Positions 18,001-26,442 are shown, counted from the first letter of the stretch. The stretch is 64,000 nucleotides of DNA from DATMXT01 sp963662765 (GCA_963662765.2 CAXXUP010000001.1:1-64000); one strand, 5' to 3'. Notes: a model not told the origin generated them from the letters alone. Program-made: numbers and translations.

Positions 18001-18433
18001 CCTGTCCTTTTGACAGGCACATGGAGCTTTTCACCAAAAGCTCCCGGGGCATGACAAGCTGAGCAGCTGCTGCCGGTGTCGCGACAATGATGGGCCGCTC
18101 TCCCTCCGCCAGTGCCCGCAGCACCGCGAGTCGGCGGTGCATGAATTCGCGCGAAGCTCCCTCCACGCCGTGCAGCAGCACATCGCAGTATGGGTATAGC
18201 ATGACCTTGGCACCAAGCCCCGTCATGTTTAAGGCGATCTGTCGGCAGGCCGTCTCATCCGGCGCCAGCACGATGGCCCCGTTTTCTCCCGCCGCGCAGG
18301 CCAAAAGGGCCTTCCCGCATTCGGAAAGGCCCGTAACACCGACCGGAGTCTCCCCTTCAGACATCGATCGCAGGGCAGATCGGTAAGCGGATACGCTTTT
18401 TGATAATTCTTTAATCAATGCGTCTCCCGACAT
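15047..18433 (-). CDS. mfd: Transcription-repair coupling factor
   Basis: 1128 aa, normal length. The UvrB-homology region is at the N-terminus (GLSECGKALLACAAGENGA), then the RNA-polymerase-interacting domain (DLRVGDYVVHQNHGIGRYMG, about residue 460). The helicase core has Walker A DVGFGKTEVAVRAAFKA, the DEEQ box IIDEEQRFGVAHKEKLK and LTLTATPIPRTLGMAL. The RecG-like motif QIRGRIGRSSRRSYAYL and the TRCF C-terminal domain follow. It displaces stalled RNA polymerase and recruits UvrA. The ATG overlaps the pth stop (TAATG), indicating translational coupling. Confidence 0.97.
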   Translation of the reverse strand: MSGDALIKELSKSVSAYRSALRSMSEGETPVGVTGLSECGKALLACAAGENGAIVLAPDETACRQIALNMTGLGAKVMLYPYCDVLLHGVEGASREFMHRRLAVLRALAEGERPIIVATPAAAAQLVMPRELLVKSSMCLSKGQVIMLETLCEKLTEAGYVRCPIVEGAGQFSRRGGIVDVFVPGQEQPVRIEFFGDEIDTLNTFDAMTQRRGEVVEELDLPPASHLIFDQPVREKLEELVKKYARRKAGAALRAELERFETTGPRDLLQPLLWGERCTLLDYANLPVLVSEERACTERLRSAHELAGADLTAALEEGETVPELCDHALSPGEFWSAVGRHAVLYMDVLPHSFYEIAPLSLVSSRERHTTGFGETPELLADELADADGKVYIFVADDSRKSALSGLVQEGEAAIIVGALSSGVSYPEDGLTILTDAGVAKKRFARPRRKTAGEKVRTYSDLRVGDYVVHQNHGIGRYMGIQQLRVEGVVKDYIKIAYAGTDVLYVPANQLDLVSKYIGGTDAPGKVRVAKLGGVEWAKTRQRVSVAARDMARQLTELYAARQRLRGFAYPTDSEWQAAFEASFPYVETDDQLRCVREIKEDMEKPAPMDRLLCGDVGFGKTEVAVRAAFKAIEAGKQVAFLVPTTILSWQHYTTILSRFSTFPMRIDTLSRFRNTRQQRDALKRLRTGELDMVIGTHRLLQKDVAFKNLGLVIIDEEQRFGVAHKEKLKQIATNVDVLTLTATPIPRTLGMALSGIRDMSTIEEPPMDRRPVQTYVLEYDLGIAVDAIKKELRRGGQVFYLYNRVDTIHRVAAKLQERLPDANIVVAHGKMGEDELSDVWQQMVEGEVDVLVCTTIIETGVDVPNANTLIIEDADRLGLSQLYQIRGRIGRSSRRSYAYLTYRRDKVLTEDATKRLSTIREFTEFGSGFKIAMRDLEIRGAGSVLGAEQHGHMEAVGYDLYLKLLEEAVLEERGTPSNRVSCTVDFVIDANIPPEYIDSSEIRIDIYKKIAAVETDEDLSDLYDELIDRFGDIPTALQNLCRTSLLRNRAGALGIADITERSGNVVIDAGAIPMASVSKLASENRGRILYSAGSKPYLTCRPKPGESGLATAEGAISKIEEAMRLEKN

Positions 18434-19020
18434 TAGGAATTGATCTGGCTTTGCGCCAGTCTGATGTCACCCTTTAAAATAAGTTCAACCCCCTGCGCAA
18501 CCTTTGAAAAGTGGTCAAACAGCGTCTTTTGATCGGCCGTAGAAAACTCTTGGAGCACATAGTCGGCAAGGTCCATCTCTGGGTGGGGCTTTGGCCCGAT
18601 ACCGATTTTCACACGGGGAAATTCCTCACTTCCGAGGTGAGCGATGATCGACTTGATGCCGTTGTGTCCGCCGGCAGACCCCCGGTCCCGGATGCGAAGC
18701 GTTCCGATCGGCAGATCCGCATCGTCAAAGATGACGATAACGCGCTCCGGGGGCAGCTTATAAAAGCGCGCCGCCTCCCCCACCGCCTCGCCCGAGAGAT
18801 TCATGTAGGTCTGCGGCATCATGAGCAACACAGGCACCCCGCCGATCACGGCATTTCCCGTCATCGCATGGAATTTGAGGCGCCGCATGTCGGCCTTTAC
18901 GGTCTGGGCAATGTATTCGACCGCCATAAAGCCCACGTTGTGCCGGGTCAGTCTGTATTCCCGTCCCGGGTTCCCGAGCCCCACTATGAGATACTTCGGC
19001 TTTTGTCGTAAGCTTAACAT
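18433..19020 (-). CDS. pth: Peptidyl-tRNA hydrolase
   Basis: 195 aa. Family motifs: IVGLGNPGREYRLTRHNVGF (catalytic His in TRHN), PQTYMNLSG (Asn), IFDDADLPIG (Asp) and RGSAGGHNGIKSI. It releases peptides from prematurely dropped peptidyl-tRNA. Five bp after prs and overlapping mfd by one base; the prs-pth-mfd order is well conserved in Bacillota. Confidence 0.96.
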   Translation of the reverse strand: MLSLRQKPKYLIVGLGNPGREYRLTRHNVGFMAVEYIAQTVKADMRRLKFHAMTGNAVIGGVPVLLMMPQTYMNLSGEAVGEAARFYKLPPERVIVIFDDADLPIGTLRIRDRGSAGGHNGIKSIIAHLGSEEFPRVKIGIGPKPHPEMDLADYVLQEFSTADQKTLFDHFSKVAQGVELILKGDIRLAQSQINS

Positions 19021-19025
19021 ATCGC

Positions 19026-19997
19026 TCAGCTGAACAGCGTCGAAACGGGCAGCTCCTCGTAAATACGCTCAATTGCCTCGGCGAAGACCGACGCAACCGA
19101 AAGCACCTTGACCTTTCCGATTCGCTTTTCTTCCGGAATGGCGATGGTGTCCATTACCACAAACTCGCTGATGGGGCTTTCGGAAAGCCGCTCGATGGCG
19201 GGACCCGACAGCACGCCGTGGGTTGCGGCCGCGCAGACTTCTGCGGCGCCCCCCTTCTCGACTAAGGCGGCGGCCGCCTGGCAGAGGGTGCCGGCAGTGT
19301 CCACCATGTCGTCGAGTATGATACAGCGCTTACCTTTGACGTCACCGATGATGTTCATGACTTCGGAGACGTTGGCCTTGGGCCGCCGCTTGTCCACAAT
19401 GGCAATCGGAATGTCTCCGAGCTTCTGGGAGAATTTTCTGGCGCGGGCCACTGAACCGACATCGGGTGACACAATGACGTAATCCTCTTTCTTGGCCCGC
19501 TTGATGCGGCGTCTGAAGTAGGTGGCCAGCGTGTTGGCCCCCAGCAGATGGTCGACTGGAATGTCGAAAAATCCCTGAATCTGGGCTGCGTGGAGATCCA
19601 TGGTTAAAACGCGGTCGGCACCGGCCACCGTCAGGAGATTTGCCACAAGCTTTGCCGAAATCGGGTCTCTAGCCTTGGCCTTACGGTCCTGTCTGGCATA
19701 CCCAAAGTAGGGTATGACCGCCGTGATCCGCCCCGCAGATGCCCGCTTAAATGCATCAATCATAATGAGCAGCTCCATGAGGTTGTCGTTGACCGGATCG
19801 GATGTTGACTGCACGATGAACAGGTCACTGCCCCGCACCGACTCGTTGATGGAAATACTGCACTCTCCGTCTGAAAACTGGCTGACCTCAGCCGCTCCGA
19901 GTCTTGCGCCAAGCGCCGTCGCAATCTCCTCTGCGAGAATCCGGTTCGAGTTGCCCGCAAAGATTTTGAAGGCGTGGCGCGCATGTGAAGGAACCAT
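19026..19997 (-). CDS. prs: Ribose-phosphate pyrophosphokinase
   Basis: 323 aa from the ATG at 19997, which follows the glmU stop by one base and has GAGGAG about 8 nt upstream; a longer open frame runs back into glmU. Class I PRPP synthetase motifs: FSDGECSISINESVRGSDLF, IPYFGYARQDRKAKARDPIS (ATP/ribose-5-phosphate loop), MDLHAAQIQGFFDIPVDHL and the PRPP-binding DDMVDTAGTLC. It makes PRPP for nucleotides, His and Trp. Confidence 0.97.
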   Translation of the reverse strand: MVPSHARHAFKIFAGNSNRILAEEIATALGARLGAAEVSQFSDGECSISINESVRGSDLFIVQSTSDPVNDNLMELLIMIDAFKRASAGRITAVIPYFGYARQDRKAKARDPISAKLVANLLTVAGADRVLTMDLHAAQIQGFFDIPVDHLLGANTLATYFRRRIKRAKKEDYVIVSPDVGSVARARKFSQKLGDIPIAIVDKRRPKANVSEVMNIIGDVKGKRCIILDDMVDTAGTLCQAAAALVEKGGAAEVCAAATHGVLSGPAIERLSESPISEFVVMDTIAIPEEKRIGKVKVLSVASVFAEAIERIYEELPVSTLFS

Positions 19998-19998
19998 C

Positions 19999-21378
19999 TT
20001 ACTCACTCCTCTCCCATTTGGGTTTCCAGTTTTCCTTTGTGGTCTGTCTCGCCCGCGCGATGGCAAGCGAAGTGTCCGGCACGTCGTCCGTAATTGTGGA
20101 ACCGGCCGCGAGATAGGCTTTTTCCCCAATGGTCACGGGTGCAACCAAATTGACGTTGCATCCGACAAAAGCATCGTCTTTGACCGTTGTGCGGTATTTG
20201 TTTTTACCATCGTAATTGACGGTCACGACGCCACAGCCGAGGTTGCAGCGGGCACCGATGTCACTATCGCCTATGTAGGTCAGGTGGGCGGAGCTGGTCT
20301 TCTCTCCGATGGTGGAGTTCTTGATCTCGACAAAGTTGCCGATTTTAACGCCATCCGCAAGCTTACAGTTCGGCCGTACATGCGAGTACGGCCCGAGCCG
20401 GACCTTTTTCCCCAATTCACTCTGGTAGATCTGGCTGGCGTTAATGCGGCAACCGGGGCCGATGCGGCTGTCCACGATGAGGCAGTCGGGCCCGATTTCC
20501 GCGCAGGCCCCTATGAATGTGTTCCCCAGGAGTCTCACACCCCTGTGGATGATGGTGCCCGGCTCAATGACGACATCCGGCCCGATTGCAACCCCTGAGT
20601 CGTCGGTCACCATGACCCCCTCCGACATCCAGCGGTCAAGGGTGGCGGCACCGGCGACCTTCTGCAGGCGTAAGAGCTGCTGCTGCGTGTTGGCCCCCAG
20701 AATCTCTTCGGAACTGTGGGAGGTGTAGACGCCGGCCCGACGTTCGGCGTTTTGCATGACCTCGATGACATCGGTCAAATAATACTCACCCGTGGCGTTG
20801 CTATTCGTGATTTTTGGCAGCGCGGCGAGTAGCGCATCCACGTCGAACCAGTAGGCCGACGAGTTGATCTCGTGAATTCTTCGCTCGGCTTCGCCGGCGT
20901 CCTTGTCCTCCACGATTTTGAGCAGGCCGCCGTGCATATCGCAGATGATTCGTCCGTAGCCGGTGGGATCGTCCACGACCGCTGAAATGACAGTGGCGGC
21001 GCACTCCTCCGCAATGTGCTGCGCATAAGCCCCGGCGATTGTCTCGGCCGAAATGAGGGGGCAGTCGCCGGCCAGCACAAGACAGGATCCGCCGGCGTGC
21101 TTTTGGAGAAATCCCGCCGCCTGCATGACGGCGTGTCCGGTCCCCAGCCGCTCCTCTTGTGTAACGCAGACAGCCCGCTCCCCGACAAGCGCACGCACGT
21201 CGTCGGCGCACTTGCCCGTGATCAGGCAACAGTCCAAAACACCGGCCTGTTTGGCCGCAGTGAGCACCCACTCCACCATCGGCTTGCCAAGTACCGGCAG
21301 CATGACCTTGGAGCCGGCAATGCGCATCCGCTTGCCGTCCCCGGCCGCGAGGACGACTGCGCAGTCGTTTTGATGCAT
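19999..21378 (-). CDS. glmU: Bifunctional UDP-N-acetylglucosamine pyrophosphorylase / glucosamine-1-phosphate acetyltransferase
   Basis: 459 aa from the ATG at 21378 (AAGGAG 8 nt upstream). N-terminal uridylyltransferase: VVLAAGDGKRM, VLPVLGKPMVEWVL, GTGHAV and AGDCPLI. C-terminal left-handed beta-helix acetyltransferase with hexapeptide repeats and motifs GPYSHVRPNCKL, VEIKNSTIGEKTSSAHLTYI and GCNVNLVAPVTIG. It supplies UDP-GlcNAc for peptidoglycan. First gene of the minus-strand housekeeping operon. Confidence 0.97.
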   Translation of the reverse strand: MHQNDCAVVLAAGDGKRMRIAGSKVMLPVLGKPMVEWVLTAAKQAGVLDCCLITGKCADDVRALVGERAVCVTQEERLGTGHAVMQAAGFLQKHAGGSCLVLAGDCPLISAETIAGAYAQHIAEECAATVISAVVDDPTGYGRIICDMHGGLLKIVEDKDAGEAERRIHEINSSAYWFDVDALLAALPKITNSNATGEYYLTDVIEVMQNAERRAGVYTSHSSEEILGANTQQQLLRLQKVAGAATLDRWMSEGVMVTDDSGVAIGPDVVIEPGTIIHRGVRLLGNTFIGACAEIGPDCLIVDSRIGPGCRINASQIYQSELGKKVRLGPYSHVRPNCKLADGVKIGNFVEIKNSTIGEKTSSAHLTYIGDSDIGARCNLGCGVVTVNYDGKNKYRTTVKDDAFVGCNVNLVAPVTIGEKAYLAAGSTITDDVPDTSLAIARARQTTKENWKPKWERSE

Positions 21379-21473
21379 ATGATAAACTCCTTCAATCCAC
21401 ACGGAAAGCCTCTCGTCCGTCAAAAAAACCTCTTAGGTATCCGCGCTCGTGATAGTTGTGAGACCAGTTATAT

Positions 21474-21502
21474 ATTATCTTATACCCCCGACTTTTTTTC
21501 AA
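21474..21502 (-). promoter_or_regulatory. Promoter of glmU operon
   Basis: TTGAAA (21502-21497), a 17-bp spacer and GATAAT (21479-21474), about 95 bp before glmU. The 331-bp gap 21379-21709 is AT-rich and holds only this promoter and that of the divergent lrp gene. Confidence 0.65.
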
Positions 21503-21646
21503 GTCCATTCAAGTAAAATTTTATGATATTTAATATATTCGCCAAAACACTGAATTTGCACCAACTATTAATTATTTTTTTTGAGGGTCTAATATTTTAA
21601 CACACCGTAAATTTTGAAATTTTTTGCGCATTCTTTGCTAACCATC

Positions 21647-21675
21647 TTGATTTTTGCGAGCAGTATCTCTATAAT
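21647..21675 (+). promoter_or_regulatory. Promoter of Lrp-family gene
   Basis: TTGATT (21647-21652), a 17-bp spacer and TATAAT (21670-21675), 34 bp before the ATG. Confidence 0.75.
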
Positions 21676-21709
21676 GTCCTTAAAATCAATTGTATTGGAG
21701 GGTTTTATT

Positions 21710-22177
21710 ATGGCAGATAAGAATAAAAAACTTGACGCTGTTGACACAAAAATTATTAAAATATTACAGGGGAACTCCCGCACGACTGCCTCGGACATTG
21801 CCGAGAGCATCGGAATGTCGGTACCCGCCGTAAGCGAGCGTCTGCGCAAGCTTGAAAACGCCAACATTATTGATAAATATACCGTTATCTTAAATCACAG
21901 ACGACTCGGTAAGGAAATCACAGCCATCATGTTTGTGTCGCTTTCAAGCCCCGACTACATGGAAGCTTTTAATCAGCTCATTCTCACCGAACCCGACGTT
22001 CTCGAGTGCCACTATGTCACCGGCGAGTTTGACTATCACCTGAAAATAATCACCACCAGCACCTATTCCCTCGAGCAGCTGCTTTTCCGCATCAAGGCCG
22101 CCGTCGGCGTCGACAAGACCAGCACATACATCGTGCTGTCTTCGGTTAAGCTCAGCTTTCCGATCGAACTGGTCTGA
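21710..22177 (+). CDS. Lrp/AsnC-family transcriptional regulator
   Basis: 155 aa from the ATG at 21710 (TGGAGGG upstream; the frame opens earlier at 21614). N-terminal winged HTH: LDAVDTKIIKILQGNSRTTA, SDIAESIGMSVPAVSERLRK. The C-terminal RAM/effector-binding domain is ferredoxin-like (VLECHYVTGEFDYHLKI). These proteins sense amino acids and often form octamers. Target unknown; nearby genes are a membrane protein and an HlyD-like adaptor, which may form one unit with it (gaps of 15 and 4 bp). Confidence 0.93.
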   Translation: MADKNKKLDAVDTKIIKILQGNSRTTASDIAESIGMSVPAVSERLRKLENANIIDKYTVILNHRRLGKEITAIMFVSLSSPDYMEAFNQLILTEPDVLECHYVTGEFDYHLKIITTSTYSLEQLLFRIKAAVGVDKTSTYIVLSSVKLSFPIELV

Positions 22178-22192
22178 TCATCTGGAAATACA

Positions 22193-22957
22193 ATGAATCA
22201 GCAAAAAGGCAACCATATAAATAAAGGCAAAAAGAAGCGGCAGGACATGTACGTTGTGCTCCTTACAGGTTTTGTGACCTGGGTGCTCATCGCGCTCCTG
22301 CTCTTCTTTGGCGTTCGGTGGCTGATCAATACCGGCCTTGCCCAGCGGGAGGAGGTGGTCGAAAACCCGCCCGTCGTACCCGTTGCCCCCGTACAGCCCA
22401 CCCCGCCTGTCATTGAAGACGATGTGATCGACTACACTGCGCTAAAAGCCGGTGACGAGCTCTATGTCGGCGTGGTCTCGACCTTGGTCACAATGGGATT
22501 CCCGGACTTCACAGACATTGGGGGTGTCGATCAGGAGAACATCATCTCCTTCGGCGTCTGGGAGGTTTTGAAGAGTTCCAGGTATTCGGACGGCATGTCG
22601 TACGGCGACGACCGCGTCTACATCGACGCCGCGTATGTCGAGCAGGCCGCACGTGAGGAGCTCGGTTACACAGGCGCCATCACCCACCGCACCGTCTCCC
22701 TGTACGGTGAGTTTAAATACGATATGCTCTCAAATCGATATTCAGCACCGTCCTACGGCATTTCATACGGTACACTGCCCGTTGTACGGACCTGTACCGT
22801 GCGTGACGGCATTGTAACCCTTGTCGTCGACTGCTATCCTATGTCGGAGGAGCAGGAGGAGAGCGAAATTAAAGCGAACCCCTCCGGGACGCTGAAGTTC
22901 ACGCTCGACGCCTCGGGCGAGACCCCCATCGTCGAATCCATGCAGACAGTGAGTTGA
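22193..22957 (+). CDS. Single-pass membrane protein of unknown function
   Basis: 254 aa. A basic N-terminus (NKGKKKRQD), one membrane helix at about 20-45 (VVLLTGFVTWVLIALLLFFG) and a Pro/Val-rich linker (VVPVAPVQPTPP). An extracytoplasmic domain of about 180 residues rich in Tyr, Asp and Gly follows, with no motif I recognise. The domain appears to begin near residue 78 (YTALKAGDELYVGVVSTLVT). The SD is weak. It lies between lrp and the HlyD-like adaptor, suggesting an envelope-transport role, but that is only inferred from position. Confidence 0.7.
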   Translation: MNQQKGNHINKGKKKRQDMYVVLLTGFVTWVLIALLLFFGVRWLINTGLAQREEVVENPPVVPVAPVQPTPPVIEDDVIDYTALKAGDELYVGVVSTLVTMGFPDFTDIGGVDQENIISFGVWEVLKSSRYSDGMSYGDDRVYIDAAYVEQAAREELGYTGAITHRTVSLYGEFKYDMLSNRYSAPSYGISYGTLPVVRTCTVRDGIVTLVVDCYPMSEEQEESEIKANPSGTLKFTLDASGETPIVESMQTVS

Positions 22958-22961
22958 TGGT

Positions 22962-24170
22962 ATGACTAAAAAAGGAAAACTGATTGCGGCGGGCCTTGCA
23001 CTTTGTGCGGCGGCCAGCATGTGGTGGTATGGTTACGGCGGGAAACTTTCCGTGTCGGCGGTCCCCGCCGAGCTCGGCAACCTCTATGACCGCTTTGAGG
23101 AAACCTCCGAAGTGAACCCCAAGGATGAGGTTTACATTTTCGCGACCGCGACCGGCCGCGTCACCGGCCTGCCGGACACCGGCAAGGCCGTCGTGAAGGG
23201 CGATGTCATCTGTGTCATCACGAAGGACGACGCTGGGGCGCAGTCTCAGTTACTCGCCCTTGAGGCCCAAAAGCTTGAACTATCGGCTGCCGAAAATGCC
23301 GCAGCACTCGAGCAGGAGGGTGCCTCCCTGTCAGTTGAGCAGGCGTCCCGTCAGGTTGAGCTTGCCGACAAGGCCGCCGCCGACACGAAAGCACTGCTCG
23401 ATGCGGGGGCTGCCACTGGGGCCCAGTATGACGAGGCCGTTTTACTTTCGCAGAACGCCCATACGGCGCTCGAGGCTGCGAAGCTGTCGGCAAAGCCCAG
23501 CTATCCCGAGGGGTATTTTTCTGCCATGCGAGGCATCATCAATCGGCAGATCGCCTTGATCGACGACACATACGGCGGTGCCGAAAGCGTAGAAGTCACC
23601 GCCCCGAAAGACGGTATTGTGCGAATTTCCGGCCTGCAAAACGGCCAGTTTGTTGCAAAGGAGACCCCTCTGTTCTCAGTCTGGTCCAAAGATGAGCTTA
23701 AACTCGTCTGCTCGGTACTGGCAGAGGACGCCGCCCGCGTAGCGGTCGGTGACATTGTCTCCGTAGAGTTTGGCGGGTTTGACGGCTGCGACGGGACCGT
23801 GTCCGCCATCGCGCCCGAAGCGACAACGAAGCTCTCCTCCGTGGGACTTGCCGAGCGCCGGGTCGACATAACGATCGTGCCCGTAACATTCCCGGAAGGG
23901 GTGGGTGTTGGCTATCCGGCCGACATCACCTTCTCCCCGCTCGTGGCCCAAGGCGTGCTGACCGTGCCCTCTTCCGCCGTCATTCCGAGCGGCGAAGGCT
24001 ATGCGGTCTACACCGTGTCGGGCGGCAGGGCCGCCATAACGTCGGTCGAGGTCGGCTCCCGTGCCGGCGGCTTTGCCGAAATTCGCTCAGGGCTATCCGT
24101 CGGGGATCCCGTCATCTCCGACCCCTATGTCGACGGACTCGCGGACCACGTCAAAGTGGACTTGCAATAG
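22962..24170 (+). CDS. HlyD/RND-type membrane-fusion adaptor protein
   Basis: 402 aa. An N-terminal signal/anchor helix (LIAAGLALCAAASMWWYGYG), a split lipoyl/barrel-sandwich domain (FATATGRVTGLPDTGKAVVK, GDVICVI; second half VTAPKDGIVRISGLQNGQFV) and an alpha-helical hairpin of about 100 residues (QLLALEAQKLELSAAENA). A beta-barrel and a membrane-proximal domain follow (GYAVYTVSGGRAAITSVEVG). Such adaptors link an ABC or RND pump to its outside partner. No MacB-like ATPase or permease is adjacent, which is unusual. Co-directional and 4 bp from the upstream membrane gene. Confidence 0.85.
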   Translation: MTKKGKLIAAGLALCAAASMWWYGYGGKLSVSAVPAELGNLYDRFEETSEVNPKDEVYIFATATGRVTGLPDTGKAVVKGDVICVITKDDAGAQSQLLALEAQKLELSAAENAAALEQEGASLSVEQASRQVELADKAAADTKALLDAGAATGAQYDEAVLLSQNAHTALEAAKLSAKPSYPEGYFSAMRGIINRQIALIDDTYGGAESVEVTAPKDGIVRISGLQNGQFVAKETPLFSVWSKDELKLVCSVLAEDAARVAVGDIVSVEFGGFDGCDGTVSAIAPEATTKLSSVGLAERRVDITIVPVTFPEGVGVGYPADITFSPLVAQGVLTVPSSAVIPSGEGYAVYTVSGGRAAITSVEVGSRAGGFAEIRSGLSVGDPVISDPYVDGLADHVKVDLQ

Positions 24171-24190
24171 CCCTGTCGCCGTGGTATAAT
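24162..24190 (+). promoter_or_regulatory. Promoter of lipoprotein gene
   Basis: TTGCAA (24162-24167), a 17-bp spacer and TATAAT (24185-24190). It overlaps the last codons of the adaptor gene, so the lipoprotein can be expressed on its own. Confidence 0.75.
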
Positions 24191-24249
24191 CGCCCTTGCA
24201 GCCGATATATGACCGGCTTCCAACAATGAAGGCAAGGATGGATACAAAC

Positions 24250-24705
24250 ATGAAAAAGCTTCTTTTTGCCCTGCTCATGATCACCGCGCTGCTCGCCGGA
24301 TGCTCAAGCGGCAGCAAGGACGCACTTGTACAGTACGACAGCCTCGACGATCTCGCCGATGCGCTCGGATATTATCCCAACACCCCGCAGTATTTGCCCG
24401 GCACCGATTACACCGAAGCCTACTGGCTGATCGATGGCGATACCGTACAGGTCATCTATAAAAACGATACCCAGACCATCACCTTCCGCACCAAAAAGAT
24501 TGCCGATGAATTGATCTCAGGCGTCGACAAAGCGCCGCTCACTGAGTCGCAGGTCAACCATTCCAAGGGCTTTGACGTGACGATGTATGGTAAGGACGGG
24601 AAGCTCTACCTCGCCGAGTGGAGTGAGGACCAGAAGTCCTTTTCTCTTTACTTTGAAAACGGCTGCACGGCCGAGGATTTCGACGTGGCCATCACGGGCG
24701 TTTAA
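24250..24705 (+). CDS. Small lipoprotein of unknown function
   Basis: 151 aa from the ATG at 24250. A classic lipoprotein signal, KKLLFALLMITALLAGCSSG, with lipobox LLAGC and Cys18 as the lipidated residue. The mature part is about 130 residues, beta-rich (VQVIYKNDTQTITFRTKK, KGFDVTMYGKDGKLYLAEW). It resembles DUF4367-type lipoproteins, which often occur with membrane regulators. Starts at 24196 or 24238 are possible but would bury the signal peptide. Confidence 0.8.
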   Translation: MKKLLFALLMITALLAGCSSGSKDALVQYDSLDDLADALGYYPNTPQYLPGTDYTEAYWLIDGDTVQVIYKNDTQTITFRTKKIADELISGVDKAPLTESQVNHSKGFDVTMYGKDGKLYLAEWSEDQKSFSLYFENGCTAEDFDVAITGV

Positions 24706-24715
24706 AACTACATGA

Positions 24716-24748
24716 AAAGCGGACGGCAACCTGCCGTCCGCTTCTTTT
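24716..24748. terminator. Bidirectional terminator
   Basis: Stem AAAGCGGACGGCA / TGCCGTCCGCTT (24716-24743) between convergent genes. The same stem sequence recurs near 53.6 and 63.3 kb. Confidence 0.88.
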
Positions 24749-25763
24749 ATTTGCACTTTGCCAAAGCCGCATCGAATACGGGCTTAAAGCCGACACCATC
24801 CGGCACATTGGGCTTTAACTGGTAGATGTCGTGTCCGGGGAAGTGGTTGGCCTCAATGAGCAGCGGCCCATCCTTGTCGATGGCCACGTCCCAGCCCACG
24901 AGCCTTACTTGTGGGACGACATAGGCCGCCCTATTGACCATTTCAAGCGCCTCGAAGTAATGCGGAACTTCAAACCCGACAAATGCCACGCCGGTTGCCG
25001 GATGCCGCTCGTAGATGATGCCGTCCTTGTCAGCGGCTGGGTGGCTGATACAGCCTGTCGCGATGTCGACCATGGCCGACATGCCGCCGCTGTTGAGGTT
25101 GTCCACATATTTCCCGTTGCCGACCCGAATGCAGGAGAAGACAATTTCGGGTCCCTCGTCCGTCAGCATCGTGACAAGCCGGATGGTGTTGACCGAGCCC
25201 GGATAGAGCCGCGACATTTCACCGTGCTGAACGACATACTGCTCCACTAAAAGCTGGTTTCCGTTCAACAGCCTGCGGTAGAGCACGAAAGGCGATACAA
25301 GATCCGCTTCGGTGAGCAGCAGGATACCGCGGCCGCAGGTCTCATCCACCGGCTTTGCAATGAGCTTCTCTCTGCCCGCGATCCATACGGCGAAATCGTT
25401 TTCCCCCATCTCGGCGAGGTAGCACCAGTCCCGCTTCATATAGTCAGCGAACAGACGGTTAAACTCGATTTTGTCCTCGAACAGATGCCAAAAGGCCTTG
25501 TCGTTGAGCCGCGCCACATAGGCATTGTTGATGCCGCGGGTGATGTAGGTCGCCCGCTGGATATCCGTCAGCTTATAAAACTCAAACAGCATGTAGTCGG
25601 TGTAGCCGGCGTTGTATTTGAAACCACAGCGGACAATATCGACAAGGGCAAAAGCGGTGCTCTTCCCGGTCTCCCGGTGCACGGTTTTGGCCGCCTCAAG
25701 CATCTTTCCGTAGTGCAGCTCGCCAAGCCTTGAGACCACATATTTCAATCTTCCCATTGCCAT
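24747..25763 (-). CDS. Sugar-transfer-associated ATP-grasp protein
   Basis: 338 aa. An ATP-grasp enzyme of the ATPgrasp_ST type. A helical N-terminal half contains FALVDIVRCGFKYNAGYTDY and FYKLTDIQRATYITRG. The ATP-grasp core follows, with FAVWIAGREKLIAKPVDETC, GRGILLL, LLVEQYVVQHGEMSRLYPGS and the metal-binding end LVGWDVAIDKDGPLLIEANH. Family members sit in polysaccharide and capsule clusters and are expected to ligate a carboxylate to an amine. No such cluster is next to it here. Monocistronic. Confidence 0.85.
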   Translation of the reverse strand: MAMGRLKYVVSRLGELHYGKMLEAAKTVHRETGKSTAFALVDIVRCGFKYNAGYTDYMLFEFYKLTDIQRATYITRGINNAYVARLNDKAFWHLFEDKIEFNRLFADYMKRDWCYLAEMGENDFAVWIAGREKLIAKPVDETCGRGILLLTEADLVSPFVLYRRLLNGNQLLVEQYVVQHGEMSRLYPGSVNTIRLVTMLTDEGPEIVFSCIRVGNGKYVDNLNSGGMSAMVDIATGCISHPAADKDGIIYERHPATGVAFVGFEVPHYFEALEMVNRAAYVVPQVRLVGWDVAIDKDGPLLIEANHFPGHDIYQLKPNVPDGVGFKPVFDAALAKCK

Positions 25764-25841
25764 CCTCCGGTTTCTCAGATATAATTGAGTATATCATATT
25801 GGACAGGCAGTTGCATCATTTTTTTGAAAGGAGCATTTTTT

Positions 25842-26387
25842 ATGAGTAATCTGAAAGGCACCAAAACCGAGGCCAATCTGATGGCGGCGTTTGCCGGCGA
25901 ATCCCAAGCTCGCAATAAATATAACTATTATGCGTCGGCCGCCAACAAAGAAGGCTATAATCAGATATCGGCATTTTTTGAGGAGACCGCCGGAAATGAG
26001 AAGGAGCACGCCAAGATCTGGTTCAAGCTGCTCCATGGCGGCAGTGTGCCAAACACCGTCGCCAATCTGCTCGATGCCGCCGCCGGCGAGCACTACGAGT
26101 GGACCGACATGTACGCAAACTTCGCAGTTGATGCAAAGGAGGAGGGTTTTACAGAGATTGCAAAGCTCTTCGAAGAAGTTGCGAAAATTGAAAAGGAGCA
26201 CGAGGCGCGCTACCGCAAGCTGCTGGCCAACATAGAAACCGGCGCCGTCTTTGAGGCCGACTGCCCCGAAACCATCTGGATCTGCACCAATTGCGGGCAT
26301 CTCCACATCGGAAAAACCGCCCCGGAGGTCTGCCCGGTCTGCGAACATCCGAAGGCCTATTTCCAGCGCAGGGTTATAAATTACTGA
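25842..26387 (+). CDS. Rubrerythrin
   Basis: 181 aa from the ATG at 25842 (GAAAGGAG upstream). An N-terminal ferritin-like diiron four-helix bundle (FAGESQARNKYNYYA; EETAGNEKEHAKIW; EEVAKIEKEHEARY) and a C-terminal rubredoxin [Fe(SCys)4] domain (CTNCGHLHIG and CPVCEHPKAYF). It reduces hydrogen peroxide in anaerobes. It indicates an anaerobe with oxidative-stress defence. The upstream 78-bp gap is AT-rich. Confidence 0.96.
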   Translation: MSNLKGTKTEANLMAAFAGESQARNKYNYYASAANKEGYNQISAFFEETAGNEKEHAKIWFKLLHGGSVPNTVANLLDAAAGEHYEWTDMYANFAVDAKEEGFTEIAKLFEEVAKIEKEHEARYRKLLANIETGAVFEADCPETIWICTNCGHLHIGKTAPEVCPVCEHPKAYFQRRVINY

Positions 26388-26442
26388 AATTCATTATTTC
26401 CCAGGTTCGGCGGATTTTAAGCGAACTGCCGTCTCATAAAAT

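Noticed and set aside
25785..25841. A PerR box upstream of rubrerythrin
   Set aside because: AT-rich with TATAATTG-like words, but no convincing inverted repeat of the expected form.
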